Shown piece after piece: positions 40,433-51,205 of a stretch of 64,000 nt of DNA. The position numbers were made by a program, and so were the translations under genes. The stretch lies in NCBI RefSeq assembly GCF_036010485.1, contig NZ_CP108568.1, forward strand, positions 3,184,001-3,248,000, given 5' to 3'. The notes beneath the pieces were generated by a model that saw nothing but the letters and a program-made list of their open reading frames with translations, searched no databases and was not told the DNA's origin. The stretch's first letter is position 1; every line of letters starts with the position of its first letter. The stretch is from Streptomyces sp. NBC_01198 (GTDB lineage: Bacteria > Actinomycetota > Actinomycetes > Streptomycetales > Streptomycetaceae).

Positions 40433-42421
40433 TCAGCCTCCGACGGCGACGAGGACGGCGAGCACCACGGCGCCGGCCAGCAGCGCGCTGAGGTAGGTCT
40501 GGACGTTTCCGTTCTGGGCCCTGCGCACGGCCGCGCCCAGCAGTCGCGGGGTGCCGCCGGCGGCGCGGACGTAGGTCTCGATGACCTCCCGGTCCAGGAA
40601 GCGGACCAGGTTCGCGGCGGCCAGCACCGGGCCGACGAAGAGGGCGGTGTAGACGGCGTCCAGCCGGAAGCCGTGGGAGGCCAGCGGGTGCAGCGGGCCG
40701 AGCAGCAGCCGGCCCGGGTCGCCGGGGTCGTCGGCGGCCGCGATGTCGCCGTAGATCTCCTCGTGGGTGGCGATCGCCTCGGCCTCGACGAGCGCGGGTT
40801 CCGCGTCGGGGTCGGCGGTGACCACCGCGCCGGCGGGTACGGCGCCGCGGGTCGCGGTGGACGCGGACCAGGCGCCGTAGGTGACGAGGACGCCGACCAG
40901 GGCGAGACCGGTACCGAGGACGGAGGTGACCAGGGTCGGGCCGAGCGGGGCGCCGCCGAACCAGTCGGGCAGCTCGCGGTAGGCGAGGCCGCCGAAGGCC
41001 AGCGTGGGGATGGCGAGCACCCACAGCACGGTGGTCATCACGACCGGCTGCCTGCCGTGGTCGGGGGCGTCGGGGCCGCTGCCGCGGAAGGCCAGCAGGA
41101 ACAGCCGGGTCGCGTAGCCGGCGGTCAGCAGCGCGGCCGCCAGGCCTGCGACGAAGACGGTCCAGCCGACCGCGGAGGGCACGTGCGGGGTGTCGCCGGC
41201 GGCGGCGTGCTCGGCGGCGCGCAGGACCGACTCCTTGGAGAAGAAGCCGGACAGCGGAGGGAGGGCGGCCAGTGCCGCGAGGGCCAGGCCCATGGTCCAC
41301 ATGGCGTCGGGGACGCGCTTGCCGAGCGAGCCCATCCGGGACATCGCAGTGAGCGAGTTGGTGCCGGCGGCGTGGATGACGACGCCCGCGCCCAGGAAGA
41401 GCAGGGCCTTGAAGGCACCGTGCGACAGGAGGTGGAAGACGGCGGCGTCGCGGTTGCCGACGGCCAGCGCGCCGGCCATGTAGCCGAGCTGGCCGATCGT
41501 GGAGTAGGCCAGCACGCGTTTGATGTCGTCCTGCGCGAGGGCGGCGAGCGCGGAGCCGATCATCGTCACGGCGGCCATCGCGGCCAGCACGGCGAGCGCG
41601 GCGGCCGACGCGGTGAAGACCGGCAGCAGCCTGGCCACCAGGTAGATACCGGCCGCGACCATGGTGGCCGCGTGGATCAGCGCGGACACCGGGGTGGGTC
41701 CGGCCATGGCGTCAGGCAGCCAGGTGTGCAGCGGGAACTGCGCGGACTTGCCGGCGACCCCGGCGAGCAGCAGCAGCGCGATCACGGTCGGGTGGTGCAG
41801 CCGCCCGTGGGCGGCGGCGTCGAGGATGCCGGTGATACGGAAGGTGTGCGCGTCGGCGGCCAGCGCGAACACCCCGATCAGGAAGGGGACGTCGCCGAGC
41901 TTGGTGACCAGGAAGGCCTTGATCGAGGCGGCCCGGGCGGTCTCGCTCTCCCAGTAGTGCCCGACCAGGAAGTAGGAGCAGATGCCCATCACCTCCCAGC
42001 CGACGAGCAGCACCATCAGGTCGCCGGTGTAGACGACCAGCAGCATCGCGGAGGTGAAGAGCGAGACCAGGGCGGCGTACGAGGGGTAGCGCGGGTCGTC
42101 GCGCAGATAGGAGACGGAGTAGAGCTGCACGCAGGTCGCGACCAGGCCGACCAGCACGGCGACCAGGACGGAGAAGCCGTCCAGGTGCAGGGCCAGGTCG
42201 ATCGGCACCGAGCCGGTGACGGTCAGCCGGTGCGCGGCGTCGGTGGGGTCGCCGGTGCCCTGCCGGGCGGCGGTGACCGCGGCGAGCACGAAGGCGGCCG
42301 CGGTGGGCAGCACGGCCAGCGGGCGTACGAAGCCGGGTGCGCGCCGGCCGAGCAGCAGTCCGGCGGCCGCGCCCAGGAAGGGCAGGAGGGGTACGAGCGC
42401 GGCAAGGGCGGTCAGGGTCAC
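40433..42421 (-). CDS. nuoL: NADH-quinone oxidoreductase subunit L
   Basis: A 662-aa antiporter-like subunit, the distal pump with the long lateral helix at its C-terminus. Family segments are [37 protein letters not shown] and [14 protein letters not shown]. The C-terminal 150 residues hold the last membrane helices plus a soluble insert. It overlaps nuoK by 4 bp (GTGA). Confidence 0.95.
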   Translation of the reverse strand: MTLTALAALVPLLPFLGAAAGLLLGRRAPGFVRPLAVLPTAAAFVLAAVTAARQGTGDPTDAAHRLTVTGSVPIDLALHLDGFSVLVAVLVGLVATCVQLYSVSYLRDDPRYPSYAALVSLFTSAMLLVVYTGDLMVLLVGWEVMGICSYFLVGHYWESETARAASIKAFLVTKLGDVPFLIGVFALAADAHTFRITGILDAAAHGRLHHPTVIALLLLAGVAGKSAQFPLHTWLPDAMAGPTPVSALIHAATMVAAGIYLVARLLPVFTASAAALAVLAAMAAVTMIGSALAALAQDDIKRVLAYSTIGQLGYMAGALAVGNRDAAVFHLLSHGAFKALLFLGAGVVIHAAGTNSLTAMSRMGSLGKRVPDAMWTMGLALAALAALPPLSGFFSKESVLRAAEHAAAGDTPHVPSAVGWTVFVAGLAAALLTAGYATRLFLLAFRGSGPDAPDHGRQPVVMTTVLWVLAIPTLAFGGLAYRELPDWFGGAPLGPTLVTSVLGTGLALVGVLVTYGAWSASTATRGAVPAGAVVTADPDAEPALVEAEAIATHEEIYGDIAAADDPGDPGRLLLGPLHPLASHGFRLDAVYTALFVGPVLAAANLVRFLDREVIETYVRAAGGTPRLLGAAVRRAQNGNVQTYLSALLAGAVVLAVLVAVGG

Positions 42422-42807
42422 GCGGTGGCCTCGGCCTTCTCGTCGTCGGCCGCCGCCGCGGGCGTGGCGTCGTCAGGTGCGTCGGGTGCCTGCGGGCCGT
42501 GCGGATCCGCGAGACCGGTGAGCCGGTCGATGTCGGAGCTGCCGCGGTTGCGGAAGACCAGCAGCACGATCGCCAGGCCGAGGCCGATCTCGGCGGCGGC
42601 GATGGTGATGGTGAAGAGGGTCAGCGCCTGGCCGGCGTGCAGGGAGTCGCGCAGCCAGACGTCGAAGGCGACCAGGTTGAGGTTGACGGCGTTGAGCATC
42701 AGCTCGACGGACATCAGGACGAGGATCGCGTTGCGGCGGGCCAGCACCCCGTAGAGGCCGACGCAGAAGAGGAGGACCGCCAGGACGGCCGGATAGGCGA
42801 GGTGCAT
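42418..42807 (-). CDS. nuoK: NADH-quinone oxidoreductase subunit K
   Basis: A 129-aa three-helix subunit. The two membrane glutamates are in [20 protein letters not shown] and [20 protein letters not shown]. The C-terminus carries a 30-residue Ala/Asp/Pro-rich tail. Its ATG overlaps the nuoJ stop as TGATG at 42807. Confidence 0.95.
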   Translation of the reverse strand: MHLAYPAVLAVLLFCVGLYGVLARRNAILVLMSVELMLNAVNLNLVAFDVWLRDSLHAGQALTLFTITIAAAEIGLGLAIVLLVFRNRGSSDIDRLTGLADPHGPQAPDAPDDATPAAAADDEKAEATA

Positions 42808-43433
42808 CAGCTGCGCTCCTTGCCGGCTGCGGGCACGTCGGCGGGGGGGCCGCCGGCCGCCGGCGCGCCCGGGGTGCCGCCGGGCGGGGTGTCCGGGTCG
42901 CGGCGGGACAGCACGATCGCGCCGACCAGCGCGGCGAGCAGCAGCACCGACAGCGCCTCGAAGGGCAGGACCCAGTGCCGGAAGAGGCTCTCGCCGGTGG
43001 CCCGGGAGGAGCCCTGCACGACCCCGTGCAGATCGATCCAGGTGGTGCGGAAGGCGTCCACGACCACCCACACCAGCGCGGCCGCCGCGGCGATCGCGAC
43101 TCCGAGGGCGACCAGCCGGTTCTCCGAATCGGCGTCCGGGGAGCGGCCGATGGGCGCTCTGGTCAGCATCAGGCCGAACAACAGGAGGACGACGACGGAG
43201 CCCACGTAGATCAGCACCTGGACCCAGGCGATGAATTCGGCGGTGAGCAGCAGGTATTCGACGGCCAGGCCGCCGAGCGCTACGACCAGCCACAGGGCGG
43301 CGTGCACCAGCTGCCGGGTGGTGACGGTCAGCAGGGCCGCGCCGAGGGTGGCGAGGCCGATCAGCACGAAGGTGATCTCGACACCGGTCGGGGACAGGAA
43401 GCCGGGGTGGTGGGCGGCGGCGCTGACGTTCAC
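42807..43433 (-). CDS. nuoJ: NADH-quinone oxidoreductase subunit J
   Basis: A 208-aa membrane subunit with five predicted spans. The conserved third helix with the pi-bulge region reads [22 protein letters not shown] Pro/Gly/Ala-rich tail closes the chain. It starts at GTG 43433 and overlaps nuoI by 4 bp. Confidence 0.94.
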   Translation of the reverse strand: MNVSAAAHHPGFLSPTGVEITFVLIGLATLGAALLTVTTRQLVHAALWLVVALGGLAVEYLLLTAEFIAWVQVLIYVGSVVVLLLFGLMLTRAPIGRSPDADSENRLVALGVAIAAAAALVWVVVDAFRTTWIDLHGVVQGSSRATGESLFRHWVLPFEALSVLLLAALVGAIVLSRRDPDTPPGGTPGAPAAGGPPADVPAAGKERS

Positions 43434-44065
43434 GCGTCACCCTTCCCCTGGTCGTCGCCCCGGCCTATGGCCTCATCACTGTCCTGCGCACCGGCCTGGC
43501 CGCCGCCGGTGCCCTGCTCGGCGGCGCGGGCCGCCGCGGCCGAGGCGGCGGCGGCCTTCTCGGTGGCCTTGCGGGCGGCGGCGATCTCCTTCGGCTCCTC
43601 CGCGGCGGGGTCGAGCGCGGGAGGGGCGGGCACCGTCCACATCCAGTCCCGCAGCTTGTCGCGTTCGTGGGTGAGGTCGAGGATGTCCGTCTCCGCGTAC
43701 TCGAACTCCGGTGACCAGAACAGCGCGTCGAAGGGGCACACCTCGATACAGATACCGCAGTACATGCACAGGGAGAAGTCGATGGCGAAACGGTCCAGGA
43801 CGTTCCTGCTGCGCTCCCGACCGCCGGGGGCGGCCGGCGGGGCCGTCTCCTTGTGGGAGTCGATGTAGATGCACCAGTCGGGGCACTCGCGCGCGCACAG
43901 CATGCACACCGTGCAGTTCTCCTCGAACAGCGCGATCACCCCGCGGCTGCGCGGCGGCAGTTCGGGGAGCGCGTCCGGATACTGCGCGGTGACGGTGCGC
44001 TTGGTCATGGTCCGCAGGGTGACCGCCAGGCCCTTGGCGAGACCGGAACCGGGAATGGGGGGCAT
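43430..44065 (-). CDS. nuoI: NADH-quinone oxidoreductase subunit I (2x[4Fe-4S])
   Basis: A 211-aa ferredoxin-like subunit that passes electrons to NuoB. Both cluster motifs are complete: [12 protein letters not shown] and [12 protein letters not shown]. The C-terminal 60 residues are Ala/Glu/Lys-rich and probably disordered. In a complex without NuoEFG this would be the natural docking end for an external electron donor such as ferredoxin, which is inference. The gene lies 2 bp after nuoH. Confidence 0.95.
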   Translation of the reverse strand: MPPIPGSGLAKGLAVTLRTMTKRTVTAQYPDALPELPPRSRGVIALFEENCTVCMLCARECPDWCIYIDSHKETAPPAAPGGRERSRNVLDRFAIDFSLCMYCGICIEVCPFDALFWSPEFEYAETDILDLTHERDKLRDWMWTVPAPPALDPAAEEPKEIAAARKATEKAAAASAAAARAAEQGTGGGQAGAQDSDEAIGRGDDQGKGDA

Positions 44066-44067
44066 GG

Positions 44068-45030
44068 CTAGGAGATCACCACCTTCACGACGCCGGTCAG
44101 GGCGATCTGGGCGAGGGACAGCGGGATGAGCACGGTCCAGGCGAGCTTCTGCAGCTGGTCCTCGCGCAGCCGCGGGTAGCTGACCCGCAGCCAGATCACG
44201 ACGAAGGCCAGCAGCCCGGTCTTGACCAGCGTCCACACCCACCCGGCGCTGCCCGACCACGGCCCGTGCCAGCCGCCGAGGAAGAGCACCGTGGTCAGCG
44301 CGCAGAGCACGACGATGCCGGCGTATTCGGCGAGCAGGAACAGCGCGAAGCGCAGCCCGGTGTATTCGGTGTAGGCGCCGAAGATGATCTCGGAGTCGGC
44401 CACCGGCATGTCGAACGGCGGGCGTTGCAGCTCGGCGAGTCCCGCGGTGAAGAACACCACGCCGCCGACCAGCTGCCAGGGCGTCCACCACCAGTGGTAG
44501 CCGTCGAGGATGCCGGGCAGCGACAGGGTGCCTGCCGCCATCGCCACCGAGGCGGCGGCCAGCAGCATCGGCAGCTCGTACGCCATCAGCTGGGCGGCCG
44601 TACGCAGGCCGCCGAGCAGCGAGTACTTGTTCGCGGACGCCCAGCCGGCCATCAGCGACCCGAGCACGCCGACGCCCATCACGGCCAGCACGAAGATCAG
44701 CCCGGCGTCCACGGCCTCACCGACGAAACCGTCCGGGCCGACCGGGATGGCGACGAGCACCAGCAGATACGGCAGCAGGGCCACGGCCGGCGCGATCTGG
44801 AAGACCCGGCGGTCGGCCTCGGCCGGGACGATGTCCTCCTTCTGCGCGAACTTCACGCCGTCGGCGACGAGCTGGGCCCAGCCGTGGAAGCCGCCGGCGT
44901 ACATCGGGCCGAGTCGGCCCTGCATGTGCGCCATGACCTTGTGCTCGGTCTGCCCGACCAGCAGCGGGAGGACCAGGAAGGCGACCAGGACGGCGACCAG
45001 CCGCAGGACGACGTCGAGCGCGTCGTTCAT
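44068..45030 (-). CDS. nuoH: NADH-quinone oxidoreductase subunit H
   Basis: A 320-aa membrane subunit that helps form the quinone chamber. Conserved segments: [20 protein letters not shown], the quinone-pocket loop [14 protein letters not shown], and [20 protein letters not shown], followed by [17 protein letters not shown]. It starts at ATG 45030 and overlaps the end of nuoC by 4 bp. Confidence 0.95.
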   Translation of the reverse strand: MNDALDVVLRLVAVLVAFLVLPLLVGQTEHKVMAHMQGRLGPMYAGGFHGWAQLVADGVKFAQKEDIVPAEADRRVFQIAPAVALLPYLLVLVAIPVGPDGFVGEAVDAGLIFVLAVMGVGVLGSLMAGWASANKYSLLGGLRTAAQLMAYELPMLLAAASVAMAAGTLSLPGILDGYHWWWTPWQLVGGVVFFTAGLAELQRPPFDMPVADSEIIFGAYTEYTGLRFALFLLAEYAGIVVLCALTTVLFLGGWHGPWSGSAGWVWTLVKTGLLAFVVIWLRVSYPRLREDQLQKLAWTVLIPLSLAQIALTGVVKVVIS

Positions 45031-45953
45031 GTGGGGTCGCCTCCTTCTGCCGGGGGTTCCTTCGGGGCGGGGTCTTTCGGGGCCGGGTCTTTCGGGGCGG
45101 GCGGCTCGGCCGCCGGGGGTTCGGCGGCAGGCGGCTCAGGCGACGGCGGCTCGGCGACGGCGGGCGGCTCGGCAACAGGCGGCTCGGCGGCGGCGGGCGG
45201 GTCCGTGGCCGGGGGCTCGGGGGCCGGGGGCTGCTTCGGGGCCGGCGTCGGGCGGTGCCAGGGGGCGTCCGGGGTCTGGCCCGTCGAGCCCTCGGTCACG
45301 CTGCGGGTGCGGCGGGCCGGGCGTTCGCCGCCGGCGGCGGCACCGCGGGCGGCGCGTGCCGGGCGGGCGGGGGCCGGCGCGAGCTGGCCCTTGAGCGGGC
45401 CCCACTCGTTCGGGTCCGGCACCCCGGGCGGCTGCATCTGCCGCCGCTTGGGGCCGCCGTCGTGGGACTCCCCCGGCTCCTTCGCGCCCGGCCAGGCCTT
45501 CGCGACCCGGGCGGCGAGCACGAAGTCCTTGCGCAGCGGGTGCCCCTCGAACTCCTCGGGCAGCAGCAGCGGCGACAGCCCGGGGTGCCCGGTGAAGGCG
45601 ACGCCGAACATCTCGTACGTCTCCCGCTCGTGCCAGGCCGCACCCGGGTGCACGCCGGTCGCGCTGGCCAGCGCGGGCTCGTCGTGGCCGACTGTCGTAC
45701 GCAGCAGCAGCCGCCGTACGCCGCCGGCGCCGCCCAGCGCCACCACGTGTGCGCAGACCCGGAAACCGGTGCCCGGCTCGTCGACCGCGCTCAGCCAGTC
45801 GAAGAAGGTGCAGCCCAGCTCGTCGCGTGCGGTGGTCAGCGCGGGCACCCACGACTCGGCCGGCACGTCGACGGTCAGCAGGTCGTACGCCTCCTCGGCG
45901 GTGGCGCCCGCGCCGAAGATCTCCGCGGCCTCGCGCGGCAGCCATCCGGTCAC
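45027..45953 (-). CDS. nuoC: NADH-quinone oxidoreductase subunit C with proline-rich C-terminal tail
   Basis: A 308-aa protein. Residues 1-170 are a NuoC (30-kDa) domain: [34 protein letters not shown] and the signature [10 protein letters not shown]. The last 130 residues are a disordered tail of Pro/Ala/Glu repeats ([20 protein letters not shown]). No NuoD domain is fused and no nuoD gene follows; the next gene is nuoH. It overlaps both nuoB and nuoH by 4 bp. Confidence 0.9.
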   Translation of the reverse strand: MTGWLPREAAEIFGAGATAEEAYDLLTVDVPAESWVPALTTARDELGCTFFDWLSAVDEPGTGFRVCAHVVALGGAGGVRRLLLRTTVGHDEPALASATGVHPGAAWHERETYEMFGVAFTGHPGLSPLLLPEEFEGHPLRKDFVLAARVAKAWPGAKEPGESHDGGPKRRQMQPPGVPDPNEWGPLKGQLAPAPARPARAARGAAAGGERPARRTRSVTEGSTGQTPDAPWHRPTPAPKQPPAPEPPATDPPAAAEPPVAEPPAVAEPPSPEPPAAEPPAAEPPAPKDPAPKDPAPKEPPAEGGDPT

Positions 45954-46606
45954 GGCGTGTCCCCGGGATCACCGGCGGGCGCGGCAGGCGGGGTGACGAG
46001 CCCGCTGGTCAGCGCCCGCACGGAGGGCTTGGCGGGCGCCGCGGTGCCGTACCGCTCGCCCAGCGACTCGCGGGCGATCTTCTCCTGGAGCTTGAGGATG
46101 CCCTGCAGCAGCGCCTCGGGCCGCGGCGGGCAGCCGGGCACGTAGACGTCGACCGGGATGATCTGGTCGACGCCCTTGGTCACGGAGTACGAGTCCCAGT
46201 ACGGGCCGCCGCAGTTCGAGCAGGCGCCGAAGGAGATGACGTACTTCGGCTCGGGCATCTGCTCGTAGAGCCGCTTCACGGCCGGCGCCATCTTGTCGGT
46301 CACCGTGCCCGACACGATCATCAGGTCGGCCTGCCGCGGACCCGGCGCGAAGGGGATCACGCCGAGCCGGATGAAGTCGTGCCGGGACATCGACGCGGCG
46401 ATGAACTCGATCGCGCAGCAGGCGAGCCCGAAGTTGAAGACCCACAGGCTGTAGCGGCGGCCCCAGTTCAGGACCACCTTCATCGGCTCGGGAGCCAGCC
46501 GGGACAGCGGGCCGAGCCGGCGCGGCTCGGGAAGCAGTTCCGGCGGCGCGACGGAGGCGCCGCCCGTGGAGCCCGCGGCGGGGGTGCCGGCCGGGGTCAG
46601 ATCCAT
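45950..46606 (-). CDS. nuoB: NADH-quinone oxidoreductase subunit B ([4Fe-4S] N2)
   Basis: A 218-aa subunit that holds the terminal cluster N2. Ligand cysteines are seen in [28 protein letters not shown] and [12 protein letters not shown]. The extra cysteine in SNCGG replaces the Ser/Thr common in standard NuoB. The ATG at 46606 lies 10 bp inside the end of nuoA. The N-terminal 30 residues are Pro/Gly-rich. Confidence 0.94.
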   Translation of the reverse strand: MDLTPAGTPAAGSTGGASVAPPELLPEPRRLGPLSRLAPEPMKVVLNWGRRYSLWVFNFGLACCAIEFIAASMSRHDFIRLGVIPFAPGPRQADLMIVSGTVTDKMAPAVKRLYEQMPEPKYVISFGACSNCGGPYWDSYSVTKGVDQIIPVDVYVPGCPPRPEALLQGILKLQEKIARESLGERYGTAAPAKPSVRALTSGLVTPPAAPAGDPGDTP

Positions 46607-46998
46607 TCCAGGACGCCCTTCTTCCAGGCGTAGAGCAGCCCGACCGCGAGGAAGCCGATGAAGACGAACATCTCCACCAGCGTCGCGCCCCCGAAGCCGG
46701 GCGCGGCGAAGACCGTCGCCCAGGGGAAGAGGAAGATCGCGTCGACCGCGAAGATCACGTACAGGTAGGAGTACACGTAGTAGCGGATCTGGGTGTGTGC
46801 CCAGTCCCCGCCGACCGGGTCGACCCCGCACTCGTAGGTGAGCATCTTCTCCGGCGTCGGCACGACCGGCCGCAGCAGGCGGCCGGAGGCGAAGGCGACG
46901 GAAACGAAGAGCACACCGACGACCGCGACCAGGCCGACGACCGAGTAGCCGTGGAAGTAGTCCACGTCCGTCCGCCCCTCGTTGACTCGTTCACTCAT
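46597..46998 (-). CDS. nuoA: NADH-quinone oxidoreductase subunit A
   Basis: A 133-aa membrane subunit with three spans. The conserved [20 protein letters not shown] and the third-helix acidic residue in [12 protein letters not shown] are present. It is the first gene of the ten-gene operon; its promoter should lie in the 270-bp divergent region shared with the first sensor kinase gene. Confidence 0.95.
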   Translation of the reverse strand: MSERVNEGRTDVDYFHGYSVVGLVAVVGVLFVSVAFASGRLLRPVVPTPEKMLTYECGVDPVGGDWAHTQIRYYVYSYLYVIFAVDAIFLFPWATVFAAPGFGGATLVEMFVFIGFLAVGLLYAWKKGVLEWI

Positions 46999-47268
46999 CG
47001 ATCGGTGGTGTCCAGTGAACCGGTTGGATCTTTAGCCGATCTATACGGAGGGAGTCTAGGCCCTGGCCTGATCGCCACTGTCCGCCGTATCCCGTCAGGT
47101 GGACGGGACCGGTGCGGGGCGGGGCGCGCGGGGCCCTTCCTGAGGCGTTCCGGAGCAGCGACGGGGCCCGGGCGCCGCCCGCGGGCGGGCGACCTGGGGA
47201 TAACCCCACCCGGCTCCCGCCCACTCACCCCATGGCGCGGGGCGCCGGTTCCCCGGCAGGCTGGGGGC

Positions 47269-48489
47269 ATGAACGCCTCGCCGCCACCCGCACACCGCAC
47301 CGCCACGGCCGCGGAGGCCCACCCGGCCGACCGGTCCGACGGTGCCGCCCTCCCGCCGCCGCGCTTCGCCTTCGACGCCGTGACGTGGAAGGAGATCCTC
47401 AACCTGCTGCTGAATCTCCCGATGGGGATCATCGGCTTCGTCTACGTCGTCACGACGCTGTCGATCGGTGCGGGGCTCTCCGTCACCGTGATCGGGCTGC
47501 CGCTGCTCGCCTTCAGCCTGCTCGGCTGCCGGCTGCTCGGCACGGTGGAGCGCGCCAGGGCACGGGCGCTGCTCGGGGTGCGGGTGGACGACCCGCGCCC
47601 GCTGCGGCCCGGCACCTTCGGCTTCTTTCCCTGGCTGTGGATGACGCTGAAGGACCCGGTGGCCTGGCGGCACGCGCTGTATCTGGCCATCCGGCTGCCG
47701 TGGGGCATCGTCACCTTCACCGTGACGCTGACCTCGCTCTTCGTCGCCTGGCCGGTGCTGCCGTTCCTGTCCCGCGGGATGTCGGCGGTGGACCGGGCGC
47801 TCGTCCGCGGGCTGCTCCAGCCGTCCGACGAGCTGGAGCAGCGGATCGCCGAGCTGGAGTCCGACCGCGGTGTCGTCGTCGACACCGCCGCGGCCGACCT
47901 GCGGCGCATCGAGCGCGACCTGCACGACGGGGCGCAGGCGCGCCTCGTGGCGCTGGCGATGGACCTGGGCCTGGCCAAGGAGAAGCTGCTCGAAGACCCC
48001 GAGGCCGCGGCCCGCATGGTCGGCGAGGCGCACGGCGAGGTCAAGATCGCCCTCCAGGAGCTGCGCGACCTGGCCCGCGGCATCCACCCGGCGATCCTCA
48101 CCGACCGCGGCCTGGACGCGGCCCTGTCGTCCGTGGCCACCCGCTGCACGGTCCCGGTCTCCGTCACCGTCGACCTGCCGGCCCGGCCGGCGGAGGCGAT
48201 CGAGGGCATCGCCTACTTCACGGTCTCCGAGCTGCTGCAGAACGTCAGCAAGCACAGTGGCGCCGCGCGCGCCTCGGTGGACGTGTGGCGCAGCTCCGAC
48301 CGGCTGATGATCCAGGTGCGGGACGACGGGCGCGGGGGGGCCGACGTGGGGGCGGGCTCCGGCCTGGCCGGCCTGGCGGAACGGCTCGACTCCGTCGACG
48401 GCCTCTTCGTCGTCGCCTCCCCGCCGGGCGGCCCCACGGTCGTCACCGCCGAACTCCCCTGGCGCGACCGCGACTTCCGCCGCCCCTAG
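47269..48489 (+). CDS. Membrane sensor histidine kinase (NarL-type system), copy 1
   Basis: A 406-aa kinase. A cytoplasmic N-tail leads to a four-span sensor domain (about residues 45-185: NLLLNLPMGIIGFVYVVTTL, then YLAIRLPWGIVTFTVTL). The HisKA_3 phosphoacceptor is His219 in IERDLHDGAQARLVALAMDL; the ATPase has ELLQNVSKHSGAARASV (N box) and DDGRGGADVGAGSGLAGL (G boxes). Its closest relative is the next gene. No partner regulator is adjacent; the NarL-type regulator at 51206 is the likely partner. Confidence 0.92.
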   Translation: MNASPPPAHRTATAAEAHPADRSDGAALPPPRFAFDAVTWKEILNLLLNLPMGIIGFVYVVTTLSIGAGLSVTVIGLPLLAFSLLGCRLLGTVERARARALLGVRVDDPRPLRPGTFGFFPWLWMTLKDPVAWRHALYLAIRLPWGIVTFTVTLTSLFVAWPVLPFLSRGMSAVDRALVRGLLQPSDELEQRIAELESDRGVVVDTAAADLRRIERDLHDGAQARLVALAMDLGLAKEKLLEDPEAAARMVGEAHGEVKIALQELRDLARGIHPAILTDRGLDAALSSVATRCTVPVSVTVDLPARPAEAIEGIAYFTVSELLQNVSKHSGAARASVDVWRSSDRLMIQVRDDGRGGADVGAGSGLAGLAERLDSVDGLFVVASPPGGPTVVTAELPWRDRDFRRP

Positions 48490-48714
48490 CCTTGGGGCGC
48501 CTGCCGCCCTTTCCCCGGCCCACGCCCCCCCGGGGGGCTGCCGCAAGTGGCAATCACCCTGCGGCACCAGCCACGACGGCGGGAAACGGGCGCACGCCAC
48601 CGCGAGTGGCACCCCCCAACGAGCTCCCCGCAGGGGCCGGGTGGGGATAGCCCCACCCCGAAGAGACCGATGCACACCATGGGGTCGCCGCCTGCGAAAG
48701 GCCACCGTGGAGGT

Positions 48715-50067
48715 ATGACGAGCAGCACGGAAAGGACGGTCCCGACCATGGCGTACGGCTACCAGCCAGAGGAGCGGGCGCGACACCGCGCCCCCGCCGC
48801 GCTGCGCGCACCCTTCGAGGCGAGGACCTGGCGCGAGTTCGGCTACGCGCTGCTCAACCTCCCGATGGCGATCACCGGCTTCGTGTGGACCGTCACGATG
48901 CTCTCGCTCAGCGCGGGCCTGCTCATCACCTTCGTGGGCCTGCCCCTGCTGGTGCTGAGCCTCGGCGGCTGCCGGGCGATCGGCCGGGTCGAGCGCGGGC
49001 GGGCGCGCTCGCTACTGCGGCTCGACGTGGACGAGCCCGGCCGGGCACGCGCCAAGGGCCGCGGCTTCCTTGCCCGGATGGGCGCGCAGCTCGGCAGCGG
49101 CGTGAACTGGCGGCACGTCATCTACACGCTGCTGCACTTCCCGTGGGGCATCATCACCTTCTCCGTCTCCGTCAGCCTCTTCACCTACGGGTGGGGCCTG
49201 CTGACGTACCCGCTGTGGCGCTGGGTCTTCCCGGTCTACTTCGGGCAGGACGGCCTGCAGATGTACAGCAGCGACGACGGCCGGCACGGCTGGTGGCTGC
49301 ACACCCCGCTGGACATGACGCTGAGCGTGCTGGTCGGCGGGCTGCTGGTGCTGGCCACGCCGTGGGCGATCCGCGGGATGGCGCACGTGGACCGGGTGAT
49401 GGTCCTCGGGCTGCTCGGGCCGTCCCGCCTCGACGACCGGGTCACCGAGCTGGAGTCCGACCGCGGTGTCGTGGTCGACACGGCCGCGGCCGACCTGCGC
49501 CGGATCGAGCGCGACCTGCACGACGGGGCGCAGGCCCGCCTCGTCGCGCTGGCGATGGACCTCGGCATGGCCAAGGAGAAGCTGCTGGAGGACCCGGCTG
49601 TCGGCGCGGTCATGGTGGAGGAGGCCCACGGCGAGGTCAAGATCGCCCTCCAGGAGCTGCGCGACCTGGCCCGCGGCATCCACCCGGCGATCCTCACCGA
49701 CCGAGGCCTCGGCGCGGCGCTGTCCGCGGTGGCGGCCCGCTGCACGGTCCCGGTCTCGGTCACGGTCGACCTGCCGGCCCGGCCGGTGCCGGCGATCGAG
49801 GGCATCGCCTACTTCACGGTCTCCGAGCTGTTGCAGAACGTCAGCAAGCACAGTGGCGCCGCGCGCGCCTCGGTCGACGTGTGGCAGGTCGAGGACCGGC
49901 TGATGCTCTACGTGTCCGACAACGGGCGGGGCGGCGCGTCCCTGTCTGCCGGCTCCGGCCTGGCCGGCCTCGCCGAACGGCTCGACTCCGTGGACGGCGT
50001 CCTGGCCGTCGACTCCCCGTCGGGCGGCCCGACCCGCGTGACGGCCGAACTCCCCTGGCGGTCCTGA
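48715..50067 (+). CDS. Membrane sensor histidine kinase (NarL-type system), copy 2
   Basis: A 450-aa paralogue of the preceding kinase, with the same layout: sensor domain of four spans with an insert between the second pair (WRWVFPVYFGQDGLQMYSSD), His269 in IERDLHDGAQARLVALAMDL, the N box ELLQNVSKHSGAARASV and SDNGRGGASLSAGSGLAGL. From the H box on, the two proteins are almost identical. ATG 48715 has GGAGG only one base away; ATG 48748 (MAYGYQP) is a good alternative. Confidence 0.9.
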   Translation: MTSSTERTVPTMAYGYQPEERARHRAPAALRAPFEARTWREFGYALLNLPMAITGFVWTVTMLSLSAGLLITFVGLPLLVLSLGGCRAIGRVERGRARSLLRLDVDEPGRARAKGRGFLARMGAQLGSGVNWRHVIYTLLHFPWGIITFSVSVSLFTYGWGLLTYPLWRWVFPVYFGQDGLQMYSSDDGRHGWWLHTPLDMTLSVLVGGLLVLATPWAIRGMAHVDRVMVLGLLGPSRLDDRVTELESDRGVVVDTAAADLRRIERDLHDGAQARLVALAMDLGMAKEKLLEDPAVGAVMVEEAHGEVKIALQELRDLARGIHPAILTDRGLGAALSAVAARCTVPVSVTVDLPARPVPAIEGIAYFTVSELLQNVSKHSGAARASVDVWQVEDRLMLYVSDNGRGGASLSAGSGLAGLAERLDSVDGVLAVDSPSGGPTRVTAELPWRS

Positions 50068-50069
50068 GC

Positions 50070-51047
50070 TCAGCCGAGCTTCGGGTCCACCGCCAGCAGC
50101 GTCTTGCCGACGTTGCGCCCGGCCCGCATCGCGGTCAGCGCGTCGGCCGCCTCCGCGAGCGGCAGTTCCGCCGAGACGTCCAGCCGGATCGCGCCCGACG
50201 CCAGCAGGGCGAAGGCGGACAGCGCGTGGCCGCGGACCGTACGGGGGGCGCGGCGGGCGAGGTCGCCGATGTTGTAGCCGGTCAGGGAGCGGTTGCTCTT
50301 CCAGAACGGCAGGACGGGCAGCGTCAGGTCCGGCTCCCGCGCCGCCTCCCCGTAGACCGCCAGCCGTCCGAAGGGCGCCAGCAGGGCCAGGCTGGCGAGC
50401 CGGGTCGCCCCTCCGATGGGGTCCAGGACGACATCGAGGTCGCGCATCCGCTCGGCGAAGGCGTCCCTGAGGTGGATCGCGTCGTAACCGAAGCGCTTGG
50501 CGTACGCGGCCTTCTCCGCCGACCCCACCGTCCCGTAGACGGCGGCGGCGCCCAGCGCGCGGGCGATCTGCGCGGCCGCGGAGCCGACTCCGCCGGCCGC
50601 CGCGTGGATCAGGACGGTGTCGCCGGCCGACAGCCGGGCCGCGCCGACCAGGACGCCGTAGGCGGTGGTCAGCACAAGGGCGGCGCCGCCGCCGTCCCGC
50701 GGCGATATCCCGTCCAGGGGGAAGACGAACTCGGCGGGCGCGACGGCGTATTCGGCGTAACCGCCGCCGTCCGGCAGGTAGGCGGCGACCGGGTCGCCGA
50801 CCGCGAGCCCGCCGACCCCCGGGCCGAGCGCGGCGATCTCACCGGAGACCTCGAGCCCGGGCACGTCGAATCCGCGCGCTCCCTGCGGCCGCCCGAAGTC
50901 CCCGAGCACGTGCTGGAGTTCGCCGTAATTGACGCCGGCGTAGGCGACCCGGACGAGCACCTGCCCGGATCCCGGCACGGGGGTGGGCAGTTCCACCTGC
51001 CGCAGGACCTCGGGGCCGCCGTTGACGTCGAATCCGACCGCGTGCAC
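50070..51047 (-). CDS. NADPH:quinone oxidoreductase-like protein (zinc-independent MDR)
   Basis: A 325-aa medium-chain dehydrogenase/reductase. The N-terminal GroES-like domain starts [14 protein letters not shown]; the cofactor domain has [20 protein letters not shown] and the strand DVVLDPIGG. No structural-zinc cysteines are present, as in quinone oxidoreductases. I chose GTG 51047 because AGGAG lies 5 nt upstream. It is convergent with kinase 2, with only 2 bp between the stops, and divergent from the response-regulator gene. Confidence 0.85.
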   Translation of the reverse strand: MHAVGFDVNGGPEVLRQVELPTPVPGSGQVLVRVAYAGVNYGELQHVLGDFGRPQGARGFDVPGLEVSGEIAALGPGVGGLAVGDPVAAYLPDGGGYAEYAVAPAEFVFPLDGISPRDGGGAALVLTTAYGVLVGAARLSAGDTVLIHAAAGGVGSAAAQIARALGAAAVYGTVGSAEKAAYAKRFGYDAIHLRDAFAERMRDLDVVLDPIGGATRLASLALLAPFGRLAVYGEAAREPDLTLPVLPFWKSNRSLTGYNIGDLARRAPRTVRGHALSAFALLASGAIRLDVSAELPLAEAADALTAMRAGRNVGKTLLAVDPKLG

Positions 51048-51205
51048 GCGCACTCCTCTCCCTGGCCGCCGCGACGGATCGCGGCGCCCACCCGGCTGCC
51101 GGGCGCAACCTTGCCCATGGCAACCGTATTCCCCATTCACCCGCCGATGCTGGAATGCTGGGCGGGTCAGTCGGACACGGGGGAGCTCGAACGGTGGAGG
51201 ACAAG

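Noticed and set aside
40079..42754. An 891-residue plus-strand open frame antisense to nuoL
   Set aside because: Its composition (Gly/Gln/Arg/Glu-rich) is the mirror of the nuoL codon bias, it has no ribosome-binding site, and nuoL is a firm assignment.
45027..45953. A frameshifted or deleted nuoD behind nuoC
   Set aside because: No NuoD-like sequence appears in any frame in this interval; the tail is simple Pro/Ala/Glu repeat and nuoH starts at once.
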